23,997 bases of DNA from Pseudomonadota bacterium. Its GTDB lineage: Bacteria > Pseudomonadota > Gammaproteobacteria > Burkholderiales > Burkholderiaceae_B. The DNA lies in the NCBI GenBank assembly GCA_023422555.1, contig JAFAGQ010000141.1, forward strand, positions 1 to 23,997. The letters are read 5' to 3'. The position numbers were made by a program, and so were the translations under genes. The notes beneath the pieces were generated by a model. It was not told the DNA's origin. It was given only the letters and a program-made list of their open reading frames with translations, and searched no databases. Of the stretch, positions 7,109-14,439 are shown piece after piece (position 1 is the first letter of the stretch; every line of letters starts with the position of its first letter).

Positions 7109-7780
7109 ATGACCGACATCGCAACAAGCTGGGCCGAGGCTATCGGCCAGGAAAAGCAAAAGCCGTATTTCATATCTCTTCGGGAGCGTGTGCGCGAGGC
7201 GCGGCAAAGTGGGCAGATTATTTACCCGGCTGAGCAGGACACATTCAGTGCGTTTCGCCTGACCCCACTGGATCAGGTCAAGGTCGTGATTCTTGGTCAG
7301 GATCCGTATCATGGCCCGGATCAGGCTCACGGGCTGGCATTTTCCGTCAAGCCGTCAGTGCGCATTCCGCCTTCGCTGCTGAATATTTATAAAGAACTGA
7401 GCCAGGACATTCCCGGGTTTACCATGCCCCGACATGGGTATCTGGAGAAATGGGCACAACAGGGCGTGCTTCTTCTGAATACGGTGCTCACGGTCCAGGC
7501 AGGGCAGGCACATTCTCACGCGGCATGGGGCTGGGAAACCTTTACCGATGAGGTGATTCGGGCGCTCAACGAGAAGCGCGAACATCTGGTCTTTATGTTG
7601 TGGGGTAACCACGCCCGAAAGAAGGGCGCGTTCATTGACAGTCAGCGCCATCTGGTTCTGACCGGCGTACACCCCTCGCCATTGTCGGCAAGTCGCGGTT
7701 TCTTTGGCTGTGGTCATTTTTCGAAGGCCAACGATTACCTTCGCAAAAACGGAATTGAACCCGTCGATTGGCAGGTTTGA
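7109..7780 (+). CDS. ung: Uracil-DNA glycosylase, family 1
   Basis: A 223-residue cytoplasmic base-excision-repair enzyme that removes uracil from DNA. All family 1 signatures are present: water-activating GQDPYHG at 63-69 with catalytic D65, the uracil-recognition LLNTVLTV at 122-129, LMLWGN-type segment FMLWGNHA, and the minor-groove loop HPSPLS at 188-193 with H188. Length and spacing are normal for bacterial Ung. The start at 7109 gives the usual N-terminus; an inverted repeat and a predicted promoter lie just upstream, so it seems to be transcribed separately from the deacetylase gene. The Dnr-like regulator gene follows after 104 bases with its own promoter. Confidence 0.97.
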   Translation: MTDIATSWAEAIGQEKQKPYFISLRERVREARQSGQIIYPAEQDTFSAFRLTPLDQVKVVILGQDPYHGPDQAHGLAFSVKPSVRIPPSLLNIYKELSQDIPGFTMPRHGYLEKWAQQGVLLLNTVLTVQAGQAHSHAAWGWETFTDEVIRALNEKREHLVFMLWGNHARKKGAFIDSQRHLVLTGVHPSPLSASRGFFGCGHFSKANDYLRKNGIEPVDWQV

Positions 7781-7811
7781 TTGAATACTTGATCGAAATG
7801 ATTTGTATTTT

Positions 7812-7853
7812 TTGACATGTATCAAAATGTGTTTTTTGTAATCATCTCACAAT
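7812..7853 (+). promoter_or_regulatory. FNR/Dnr-type box and class II promoter of the downstream regulator
   Basis: TTGACATGTATCAA at 7812-7825 matches TTGAT-N4-ATCAA at 9 of 10 arm positions. CACAAT at 7848-7853 is a fair -10 (4 of 6), placing the start of transcription near 7860 and the box centre at about -41.5, the standard class II activator position. The box sits before a gene for a regulator of the same family, which suggests autoregulation. Confidence 0.55.
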
Positions 7854-7884
7854 AGCGATTATTCGTCTTAGAGGTATTACAGAT

Positions 7885-8577
7885 ATGGCTGGAGGTAATT
7901 TATCTGTTCAGGACTTCCTGGTACGTCTTCCCATGTTCGAGGGCGTCTCGCCGACCGGGCTTAAAATCATAGCCCAATCGGTGTCGCAGCGATCCTTCCA
8001 GAAGGGGGCACTCATTCAGGACGTCATCGAAAAAGGAACCACGCGCGAAGGCTTTCACGTTGTCGTCTACGGTAGTGTAAAGCTGCTTTTTGTGGCTCCG
8101 AATGGCAGCGAAAAAGTCGTCAGGGCGCTCGGACCGGGGGACAGTTTCGGAGAAGAACGCATTTTCCTGGAGAATATGGAAAATCTGGTGTCAGCGCAGG
8201 CTACCAGCAATTCATTCCTGCTCCATATTTCCAAAGAAAGCGTGCTTTCCATGGTCGAGCGTGAACCGGCCTTTGCCAGACTCATGCTTGCCAACATCAG
8301 TCGAAGACTCTATTCATTGCTTCAGGATGTGGAAGCCTACACACTCAAATCCGCAACCCAGCGCGTCATCGATTATTTTCTGAAGAATGCCAGTGCCGAT
8401 GGCAGCGGGCAGTTTCGCTTCAACACGAACAAGGCGCTCATTGCCTCCTTGCTGAATATCACACCTGAACATTTTTCACGCATTCTGCGAGATCTGTGTT
8501 CGCGTGAACTCATTTCGGTGAAGGGCAAGGATGTTTACATTCCTGACCCGTTCCGGCTGAAAACCTACGAAGCATGA
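7885..8577 (+). CDS. Crp/Fnr-family transcription regulator, Dnr/NNR-like
   Basis: A 230-residue protein with an N-terminal cyclic-nucleotide-binding-type beta-barrel (about 15-130; GDSFGEERIF is the roll motif), a long dimerisation helix (about 132-165) and a winged helix-turn-helix (about 180-215). The recognition helix PEHFSRIL has E195, S198 and R199 in the E-x-x-S-R arrangement that reads TTGAT half-sites in FNR. There is no N-terminal cysteine cluster, so it is not an oxygen-sensing Fe-S FNR; the layout suits the Dnr/NNR group, which in relatives responds to nitric oxide. An FNR-type box occurs at about -41.5 of its own predicted promoter. No denitrification genes are in the window. Its ATG at 7885 is preceded by AGAGGTATTACAGAT, a weak ribosome site. 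Confidence 0.85.
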   Translation: MAGGNLSVQDFLVRLPMFEGVSPTGLKIIAQSVSQRSFQKGALIQDVIEKGTTREGFHVVVYGSVKLLFVAPNGSEKVVRALGPGDSFGEERIFLENMENLVSAQATSNSFLLHISKESVLSMVEREPAFARLMLANISRRLYSLLQDVEAYTLKSATQRVIDYFLKNASADGSGQFRFNTNKALIASLLNITPEHFSRILRDLCSRELISVKGKDVYIPDPFRLKTYEA

Positions 8578-8592
8578 GTCTCAATCGGGAGC

Positions 8593-8614
8593 CCGGGTAA
8601 TTCGTGTTACCCGG
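8593..8614. terminator. Bidirectional hairpin terminator
   Basis: CCGGGTAA (8593-8600) and TTACCCGG (8607-8614) form a perfect 8-bp stem with a 6-base loop between the convergent regulator gene and the catabolic operon. The right arm includes the stop codon of the minus-strand gene. On the plus strand it is followed by CTTTCGGTTTC, a modest T-rich tail. Confidence 0.6.
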
Positions 8615-9185
8615 CTTTCGGTTTCGCCTGGCGCTGCGTCAGTTCGGCCGTGGCGTCTTCGGGAATGCCAATTTCAAATACGTTAATGGTCATGGAGATC
8701 AGGGTGTAATAGCCCGCCAGGCCTACCAGATCAACCACATTATCGGTTCCAAGCGTTGCCACGGCTTTTTCATAAAGGGGCTGAGGGACCTGTTTTGTGT
8801 TTACCAATGTGTTGACGAACTCATGAACAATCCGTTCATCTTCCTGTGCAAAAGGAACAGATGGGCTGCGTGAGAGCAATGCCGCAACGGTATCGGGCTG
8901 TATGCCTGCCTTCAGTGCGATTGGTTTATGCGCCCACCATTCAAATTCCGACTGCCAGTGCACGGCCATGGTAAGAATGGCGAGCTCTGAGAGCCTGGTG
9001 GGAAGGCTTGAATCATATCGGCAATACTGGCCTAGCGCCTGTGCATGTTCCGCAAGGCCAGGACGATTCAGCCACACGGCCAGCGGGCCGCGTACTCTGC
9101 CACGGGGGCCGCTGGCAATGGCGTCATAAACGCGTTTCTGGTGCTCATTCATTGCCGCCGGATCGGGCGCTGTCAGACGTGTCAT
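8607..9185 (-). CDS. Carboxymuconolactone decarboxylase-like (AhpD-fold) protein
   Basis: A 192-residue, mostly helical cytoplasmic protein. The segment LPTRLSELAILTMAVHWQSE, then FEWWAHKPIALKAG, is the CMD-family core, in which Glu and His residues line the active site. The AhpD CxxC pair is absent, so peroxidase activity of that type is unlikely. A role in breaking down a ring-cleavage product or related lactone is inferred from the LigI-like neighbour two genes upstream. The ATG at 9185 overlaps the upstream stop as ATGA and has AAAGGA 7 bases before it; a longer in-frame start upstream would overlap the preceding gene for 100 bases. The stop lies in the right arm of the terminator hairpin. 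Confidence 0.8.
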   Translation of the reverse strand: MTRLTAPDPAAMNEHQKRVYDAIASGPRGRVRGPLAVWLNRPGLAEHAQALGQYCRYDSSLPTRLSELAILTMAVHWQSEFEWWAHKPIALKAGIQPDTVAALLSRSPSVPFAQEDERIVHEFVNTLVNTKQVPQPLYEKAVATLGTDNVVDLVGLAGYYTLISMTINVFEIGIPEDATAELTQRQAKPKAG

Positions 9186-9829
9186 TGTAGTCCTTTGGAG
9201 ATGATTTTGAACATGGTGCGTTTGGTATTTCTGAAGTTTGGACGTACGCGACTGCTCCAGTCGGTGGCTCTGACGGCCAGCCATGGCTCAGATCCGAAAG
9301 TTTCCCGAGTCTGCAGAAGATACAGGGCATGGTGGCAGGGCGCAGCATCGGAATTGTACAGTCGCATTGTTCTTATCGTGCCGGGTACGGCAGCAAGACC
9401 GGGCATATGCTCTTTCATATACCATTGGTTGAAGTCGTCTTCTGCGCCTTCTGCAACGTCGGTTTCCACCACGTAATGCCATTGTGGATCCTCTCCGTTT
9501 GCCGCACCTTGCAGATCCATCGTGATCTGCATGCGATCAACTCTGGCGTCCGGATATGTCTCAGTGACGGTTGCAAGCACTGACTTCCGCAGCGTGTCGT
9601 TCGTAGTGGGAGCGTCGTGTTTGCCGTCATTATCTGCCTGATTTTGTTCGAACAGATAGACGTAAGTTTCTTGCGTATCGGCGCCATGGCACAAATGCAG
9701 ACGATAGCTGCTGCTATCCGCCACAGGCTGCAACAGATCATTGACCTGATCGACCGATAAACGGCAACTCGGGATGCGAATCACAATTGCTGCATGAGGA
9801 ATCACAGTTGAGATATTTACGTTTGACAT
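9182..9829 (-). CDS. Probable dimeric alpha/beta-barrel (EthD-like) protein of a catabolic operon
   Basis: A 215-residue cytoplasmic protein that I do not recognise with confidence. The second half, with HYVVETDVAEGAEDDFNQWY then MKEHMPGLAAVPGT, follows the beta-strand, W/Y-helix, EHMPGLAAVPG pattern of ferredoxin-like dimeric barrel proteins such as EthD or DUF4286-type members. The first half (about 1-105) may be a second, degenerate copy of the same fold (IVIRIPSCRLSVDQVNDLLQ). Members of this superfamily are often small ring-cleavage, isomerase or decarboxylase partners. It is the middle gene of three, 44 bases after the LigI-like gene and overlapping the CMD-like gene by four bases, so the three products probably act in one pathway. 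Confidence 0.6.
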   Translation of the reverse strand: MSNVNISTVIPHAAIVIRIPSCRLSVDQVNDLLQPVADSSSYRLHLCHGADTQETYVYLFEQNQADNDGKHDAPTTNDTLRKSVLATVTETYPDARVDRMQITMDLQGAANGEDPQWHYVVETDVAEGAEDDFNQWYMKEHMPGLAAVPGTIRTMRLYNSDAAPCHHALYLLQTRETFGSEPWLAVRATDWSSRVRPNFRNTKRTMFKIISKGLQ

Positions 9830-9873
9830 AACTAATCTGCCTGAAATATTGAGCGCGGTTGATGAAGAACGAA

Positions 9874-10737
9874 TCAGTCAAACTGATAAAGTACCTGCGG
9901 ATTGTCGACCAGAATTTTTCTGCGCAACAGAGGGTCTGGACAGACTTCGCCGAAAAGATTGAGTAACTGGCCGTCGTCCGGAACGGGCCCCTGGACATTG
10001 GGGTGCGGCCAATCTGTACCCCACAAGGTTCTGTCGGGCAGGGCATCCATGATTGCTTTCATAAATGCAATTCCCTGACGATAAGGCGCTACGCCGCCGG
10101 CCAGGCGGTCCACACCTGAAATCTTGATCCAGGCATGAGGACGCTGCCCGAAGGCAAGCAGGTTTTCGAACGATTCTGAATTCAGGCCTTTGTTGATATC
10201 GACGCGGCCCATATGGTCTATCACAATGGGAACCGGGAGCTCATACAGGTCAGGGAGCAGACGTAACAGGGAAGCTTCGTCGGCATGAATGCAAATATGC
10301 CATCCCAATGCGGAAATTTTCTCTGCCATGCTTCGTACATCTTCAATTGTGGCGCCCGCCAGATGCGCAACAAAATTGAAGCGAACGCCGCGGATTCCCT
10401 GTTCGTGAAGCTGCTGCAGCCGTGATATCGTTACGTTCGAAGGAACCAGCGCCACACCGCGAAACTGACCGTCACTGCGCGCTATTGCATCTGTAATGGC
10501 CGACATATCATACCCATGGCAGTTGGCCTGTACCAGCACTGCGCGCTGCAGGCCGAGATTTTTCTGCTTCAGCTGCAGATCATCAAAGCCCGCATCGGGC
10601 GGCGTATAGGATCGAGCCGGATCGAAAGGGAATATGGCGGCCGGGCCAAAAATATGACAGTGACTGTCGCATGCGTTCGGGGGAATTTCAAATGTAATTT
10701 CCTGGGCATGCCTGTTTGCCTGCGCACAATCGTACAT
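9874..10737 (-). CDS. Amidohydrolase-family lactonase, similar to 2-pyrone-4,6-dicarboxylate hydrolase (LigI)
   Basis: A 287-residue TIM-barrel protein of the amidohydrolase superfamily. The N-terminal CDSHCHIFGP (H26, H28) followed by FPFDPARSYTPPDA closely resembles the opening of LigI-type PDC hydrolases; later strands end in CIHADE, VIDHMGR and GTDWPHPN, with D242 as the likely catalytic aspartate. LigI opens the lactone ring of 2-pyrone-4,6-dicarboxylate in protocatechuate or gallate 4,5-cleavage; sugar-lactone isomerases in the same group are the main alternative. It heads a three-gene minus-strand operon. A palindrome overlaps its predicted promoter. The ATG at 10737 has AGGA 8 bases upstream. 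The exact substrate is inferred. Confidence 0.8.
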   Translation of the reverse strand: MYDCAQANRHAQEITFEIPPNACDSHCHIFGPAAIFPFDPARSYTPPDAGFDDLQLKQKNLGLQRAVLVQANCHGYDMSAITDAIARSDGQFRGVALVPSNVTISRLQQLHEQGIRGVRFNFVAHLAGATIEDVRSMAEKISALGWHICIHADEASLLRLLPDLYELPVPIVIDHMGRVDINKGLNSESFENLLAFGQRPHAWIKISGVDRLAGGVAPYRQGIAFMKAIMDALPDRTLWGTDWPHPNVQGPVPDDGQLLNLFGEVCPDPLLRRKILVDNPQVLYQFD

Positions 10738-10755
10738 GGTCTGGTTCCTGAAGCC

Positions 10756-10801
10756 GATAGGGATCAGAACCTATCTTAGTGGCACGTCCCGACAAGCGCA
10801 A
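10756..10801 (-). promoter_or_regulatory. Predicted promoter and palindromic operator of the catabolic operon
   Basis: On the minus strand, TTGCGC (complement of 10796-10801), 17 bases, and TAAGAT (complement of 10773-10778) form a modest sigma-70 promoter. The inverted repeat GATAGG-N8-CCTATC at 10756-10775 overlaps the -10 and start region, where a repressor would act. A second imperfect repeat, GGTTCCTGA/TCAGAACC, interleaves with it. No regulator gene is adjacent. The rest of the spacer to 10967 presumably holds the pilin promoter, which I could not place convincingly. Confidence 0.4.
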
Positions 10802-10967
10802 TAAGCTGCTCATGAATTCTGATATGCACAAAAGCTATAGAGCTTCGATTCATCGCGGGCGAGGCTGGGCCGGCTTGTTGAAAATATCGCTGTCGGAATC
10901 TGCGAATTGTGCGGTTCGCGGTTGCGCGGCAAACTGTCAGCCTCAATTATCTGACGGGAGGACAGTC

Positions 10968-11255
10968 ATGAAAGACGCTTTAAAAAAGCAGCGCGGGCAA
11001 GGGATGACCGAGTACATTATCGTTGTTGCCCTGGTGGCTATTTCTGCTATTGCAGTGTTTCAGTTTTTCGGCCAGACGCTGCGTTCGCAAACCGCAGCCA
11101 TCGCCAAGGAGCTGGCAGGCGAAGACGGCTCGGCGCAATCAAAGGCGGCCGCATCGGCTGCTGAAATGGCCGCCTCACAATCTGCTGCGCGTTCGCTGAA
11201 AAGCTTTACCGGCAATGCCGAAGCTGCGGGTGGTGGCGCCAGCGCACAGGAATGA
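10968..11255 (+). CDS. Flp-type pilin of the Tad locus
   Basis: A 95-residue protein. A short basic leader MKDALKKQRG is followed by QGMTEYIIVVALVAISAIAV. Cleavage after G10 places Glu at +5 and Tyr at +6, the G^xxxxEY context of Flp prepilins, and a hydrophobic helix follows directly. After the helix (about 17-35) comes an Ala/Ser/Gln-rich tail (about 45-95) that is longer than in most Flp pilins. It would be the major fibre subunit, processed at the inner membrane by a prepilin peptidase that is not encoded here. GGGAGGAC at 10956-10963 supports the ATG at 10968 over longer in-frame starts. Its stop overlaps the next start (ATGA). A minor pilin is the alternative. Confidence 0.8.
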   Translation: MKDALKKQRGQGMTEYIIVVALVAISAIAVFQFFGQTLRSQTAAIAKELAGEDGSAQSKAAASAAEMAASQSAARSLKSFTGNAEAAGGGASAQE

Positions 11256-12748
11256 CAACGGTTACGGTCATGATTCACAGGCAATATCATCGCGCCGAAA
11301 GTCTGCCTGCCGCACAGCGTGGGCAGGCGCTGGTACTGGGTCTGTTTCTTATTGTGCTGATTGCACTTGCACTCATTTATCAATTTGGTGTGGGGCAAAT
11401 CGCGTCACGCAAGGCCAGACTCGTGCACGCCACAGATGCCGCCGCCTATTCCGGTGCGCTGGTGCAGGCAAGGGCGTTAAATATGCAGGCCTACATTAAT
11501 CTTACGCAAACTGCGCACCAGGTGGCAATGGCGCATCTCGTCACGCTGGGTTCATGGAGCCTGTTTGCCGCGACTCAGGGAAGACAGTTCCTGCAATTCA
11601 ATCCCCCGGCGCATGTGATCGCCATGATGTTCGGCCCCAGACCTTTTGCGGCCTATACCGCCGCTACCCGTGCAGTCACGCTCGATGGCATGGCGCGCAA
11701 AGGAGGAGAGCTTGCGAGGCTTTTTGCTGAACATGATCGAATCGTTCGCCATGTCCTGCTCTCGGCGTCCCGTGCAGTTCACAACACCATGACCAGCGCC
11801 AGGGACCACGCTATTGGACAGGTGCTACAGCAAAATTATCAGGAGAGCCCGGTTACACACGTGAACGCGTCATCGTTCCGGCGCTCGGGCAAACCAGACA
11901 GCGATGTTCCGGTGCGCACGCCATCAGACAATCATGCACCACTGTTTTGGTACGCACAGGATCATGCAGAAGGCAATTTCACAAGCCTTCGCGCAACAGA
12001 TGCAAACTATCGCTCATTTATTACAGACGTGGTTTCCGTATATGGCTTTCTGGGTAAACGCGAGGGTGTGATTCGCAACAACTGGGAAGTCCATTATCAG
12101 TGTCCCCAGTTGCGTCATGAGTTGCGGCGCCGTGGCCAGACCCTGCTTGATGAAAATGGCAACTGGCAGTCTATCGACACCCAGTCCTATCATGCGCTGC
12201 GAAGTAATCAATACATCGGATGTTACTACCGCGAGTATCCCATGGGCTGGGGATGGGTGCCGGGCAAAGCTTCCGAGCTAGCCGCAGATTTGCCTTACGA
12301 TCAGAACGCGCCCGGGAATTTCGGGGAGATTGATTTCTGGCGCTGGGTAACCACATCCACCAACTGGAATATTCTATCGGGCGATGCCAACCCCCTGGCC
12401 AATTCGCGGGCCGTCGTCGGCAGAGAGCAATGGAGTGGGGGCGGACTGGTCCCTTACTTTGATCTGCGAGATAGTAGCAAACAGCGCTCGCTCGGCTTCA
12501 CTCTGCATGTCAGTCAGCATTTTCATGACCAGCCTGCGCTGTCGGTGCAGGCCTCGGCGGAAGCCTTCTACGAGAAGCCGGGGGAACCTGTTGTGAATGA
12601 AAAAGAAAAGCCCGGCACCTGGCGTCCTTTCTGGCAGGCGCATTTGATTGGCAGTCCGTCAGTCGGTTCTTCAGTCAGTTCATCACCCGATGCATTACAC
12701 AATCCTTCTCCCAATCAGTCATTCAGTCTGTCGGGCACAACGCAATGA
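11252..12748 (+). CDS. TadG-like pilus-assembly protein with large periplasmic domain
   Basis: A 498-residue protein with a basic N-terminus, then QRGQALVLGLFLIVLIALAL, a single membrane helix at about 25-47, and a large exported domain. The segment GQIASRKARLVHATDAAAYS after the helix is typical of TadG/TadE-like proteins (a helical stretch of 'DAAAYSGA' type). The +5 residue after the possible Gly cleavage site is not Glu (QALVL), so it is probably anchored and not processed. No von Willebrand MIDAS motif (DxSxS), seen in many TadG proteins, is visible. The middle (about 205-420) is rich in Trp, Tyr and Asn; the last 50 residues are Ser/Pro-rich. It overlaps the pilin gene by four bases, so the two are probably made together. 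Confidence 0.72.
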   Translation: MTTVTVMIHRQYHRAESLPAAQRGQALVLGLFLIVLIALALIYQFGVGQIASRKARLVHATDAAAYSGALVQARALNMQAYINLTQTAHQVAMAHLVTLGSWSLFAATQGRQFLQFNPPAHVIAMMFGPRPFAAYTAATRAVTLDGMARKGGELARLFAEHDRIVRHVLLSASRAVHNTMTSARDHAIGQVLQQNYQESPVTHVNASSFRRSGKPDSDVPVRTPSDNHAPLFWYAQDHAEGNFTSLRATDANYRSFITDVVSVYGFLGKREGVIRNNWEVHYQCPQLRHELRRRGQTLLDENGNWQSIDTQSYHALRSNQYIGCYYREYPMGWGWVPGKASELAADLPYDQNAPGNFGEIDFWRWVTTSTNWNILSGDANPLANSRAVVGREQWSGGGLVPYFDLRDSSKQRSLGFTLHVSQHFHDQPALSVQASAEAFYEKPGEPVVNEKEKPGTWRPFWQAHLIGSPSVGSSVSSSPDALHNPSPNQSFSLSGTTQ

Positions 12749-12751
12749 TTT

Positions 12752-12778
12752 GCAGTACAGAAGTATGCAATACAGAAG
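12752..12778 (+). repeat. Two-copy 15-bp-period repeat before the TadE-like gene
   Basis: GCAGTACAGAAG (12752-12763) and GCAATACAGAAG (12767-12778) differ at one base and are offset by 15. They fill most of the 40-base spacer between the TadG-like stop and the TadE-like start, and the second copy supplies the only purine-rich stretch near that start. Confidence 0.45.
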
Positions 12779-12788
12779 AGTTTGGTTT

Positions 12789-13517
12789 ATGAGTCACGAA
12801 AACACATCTTTGATATTTGGTCAGCAAGGCCAGGCACTTGCTGAGGGGCTTGTTGTGCTTTGCGCCATTCTGCTGCTGTTTCAGGCAGGTACCTGGCTCG
12901 CGCGATTGCAGGATATTGCCCTGACCGGACAGCATGCCAGTCGTTACGGCGCCTTTGAACTTGCCCGCGCAGGCGCCGTTTCGCAGGAAAAACTCAGGCA
13001 GCGATTTTTTTCAGAAGGCCGATGGAAAAACACAGCAGGCCAGGCAATGGTGCCAGTTGGGGCAGTAACGTCGTCTGTCAATCGCAGCGCGAAGCTCGAT
13101 CAGCACGGCCAGCCCGGCGCAGATCAGCCATCGGCAAGCACACTTCGCAATGAGTGGGATTTACAGGACAAGGGCATCGCTCGTGTGGATCTTGACATCC
13201 AGCCTGCTCGGGCATTGCGACTCGAAGTATCGGCAGCGCGCAGCGAACTGTCGGGCGCTGATTTGGGTTTTGCTGAACGTATTGCAATCGTGTTGCGGCG
13301 CTACTGCGCCATTCTTACCGACGCAGGTCACACGGCAGACGTGCGATCCGCCCATGAGCGAGCTTCTGCGTCAGACGCCGCATGGCGTCGTGTTGCCCGG
13401 GCGTCCCGCTCTGCCGCAGAAAAAGTGATGTCGGTGGCAGAGCCGGTCGATACGCCATGGAACCGCGCTCACCCATCGACCGACTGGTTCATGCCCTGGG
13501 TCGGCAGGCGGCCGTAA
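12789..13517 (+). CDS. TadE-like minor pseudopilin
   Basis: A 242-residue protein whose N-terminus reads MSHENTSLIFGQQGQALAEG, followed by a hydrophobic helix (LVVLCAILLLFQAGTWLA, about 21-38). Cleavage after G14 puts Glu at +5 (Q-A-L-A-E), the prepilin-peptidase substrate pattern of TadE/TadF pseudopilins. The helix is followed by GQHASRYGAFELARAG, typical of the family, and then a polar exported domain of about 190 residues with many Arg, Ala and Ser. It probably primes or regulates fibre assembly. The ATG at 12789 was chosen because it lies closest to the leader; an in-frame ATG at 12765 is the alternative and neither has a strong ribosome site. Confidence 0.72.
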   Translation: MSHENTSLIFGQQGQALAEGLVVLCAILLLFQAGTWLARLQDIALTGQHASRYGAFELARAGAVSQEKLRQRFFSEGRWKNTAGQAMVPVGAVTSSVNRSAKLDQHGQPGADQPSASTLRNEWDLQDKGIARVDLDIQPARALRLEVSAARSELSGADLGFAERIAIVLRRYCAILTDAGHTADVRSAHERASASDAAWRRVARASRSAAEKVMSVAEPVDTPWNRAHPSTDWFMPWVGRRP

Positions 13518-13620
13518 CCTACATTGCGCAGTTTGCGCCTGAGGTCGTCCCGGATTCTGCATGATTCATTTTGCTCTGTTAAACGTAACTGGCTGGTGTT
13601 GCTTTATTTAATTTGCTTCA

Positions 13621-13650
13621 TTGATTTTATTTCGTCCATTTCGCTATGTT
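13621..13650 (+). promoter_or_regulatory. Possible internal promoter of the Tad locus
   Basis: TTGATT (13621-13626), an 18-base spacer and TATGTT (13645-13650) each match the sigma-70 consensus at 4 of 6. They lie in the only long gap of the locus (13518-13707), which is unusually T-rich and contains the near-repeated strings TGATTCATTTTGCT and TGATTCATCTTCTGCT. A promoter here would drive the CpaB-to-DUF192 genes separately from the pilin genes. Confidence 0.35.
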
Positions 13651-13707
13651 CCTCTTGCCTGATTCATCTTCTGCTTCCGAATCGCTTCTGAGAAGGAGAA
13701 AAATTGC

Positions 13708-14427
13708 GTGGTCATGATGAAAAGAATTATCTTTATTTTTATCCTGCTGGTCATGCAGCGTCACGCGCTCGCTGTCGTTCAGTCAGTCCCGCTAGTATCT
13801 GAAGCGCTGATCAATGTAAGCAGACAACTGGATGTGCCGGATGCAGGCGCTCCTACAGCGTTTACTTTATTCGGCATGCCTGCGGCATTTCTGACACTTG
13901 ATATCCCTATGCCAGTCGAAATGTTTTTGAAGCGCCTTCATGGCAGGACGTCGATGTTTACACATATGACACGTGTCGGGAACCAAATGTTCTATACCGG
14001 CTCTATGTCGGCAAGCAATCTGACCTTGCAGCTGGTCGTCGACCTTGCAACTGCAGCCAGAACACAGGCAATACTGAGTGCCATCGAATATGCTGCTGAT
14101 ACGCAATTTGCACCGGACGATCCCGAGAGATATCTGCCGGCCAGACGTCGCGGCCTGCAGTTGCTGCCCGACGGAGGCAGATTGCTCATGGATATCTGTT
14201 TTGGTGATCCGCAACACGTATGTCATCAGGTTTATTCATACGCACACACCGGTGCCGCTCAACTCTCAGAGGCGTTTCGCAGGGAACTCCTGTCGGCGAA
14301 ATGGAATTCGATAAGCGGGCAGGGCATTGATACCTGGGTGAGATACGGGCTGTCCATCCGCTTTTTTGTGGAAGATGCGCAGGGCACCGCTGTGCTCTAT
14401 CTCGCGGCGTCCGATGCATTGTGGTAA
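13708..14427 (+). CDS. Unrecognised secreted protein within the Tad locus
   Basis: A 239-residue protein of no family I can name. Residues 1-22 are a likely signal peptide (MVMMKRIIFIFILLVMQRHA then LAVVQS), so it probably acts in the periplasm or outside. The rest is mixed alpha/beta with two cysteines close together in MDICFGDPQHVCHQ, which could form a disulfide, and no lipobox or further membrane helix. The start is a GTG at 13708, set by AGGAGA at 13693-13698 nine bases upstream; ATG codons at 13714 and 13717 are alternatives. It lies between the TadE-like gene and cpaB, where some Tad clusters carry small accessory genes such as rcpB or tadD, but it shows neither TPR repeats nor other recognisable features. 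Pilus-related function is inferred from position only. Confidence 0.7.
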   Translation: MVMMKRIIFIFILLVMQRHALAVVQSVPLVSEALINVSRQLDVPDAGAPTAFTLFGMPAAFLTLDIPMPVEMFLKRLHGRTSMFTHMTRVGNQMFYTGSMSASNLTLQLVVDLATAARTQAILSAIEYAADTQFAPDDPERYLPARRRGLQLLPDGGRLLMDICFGDPQHVCHQVYSYAHTGAAQLSEAFRRELLSAKWNSISGQGIDTWVRYGLSIRFFVEDAQGTAVLYLAASDALW

Positions 14428-14439
14428 GGAGCCTGAGCG

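Noticed and set aside
10780..10797. TGGCACG, resembling a sigma-54 -24 element
   Set aside because: The matching GC (-12) element is not at the required spacing; the segment fits the spacer of the minus-strand sigma-70 promoter better.
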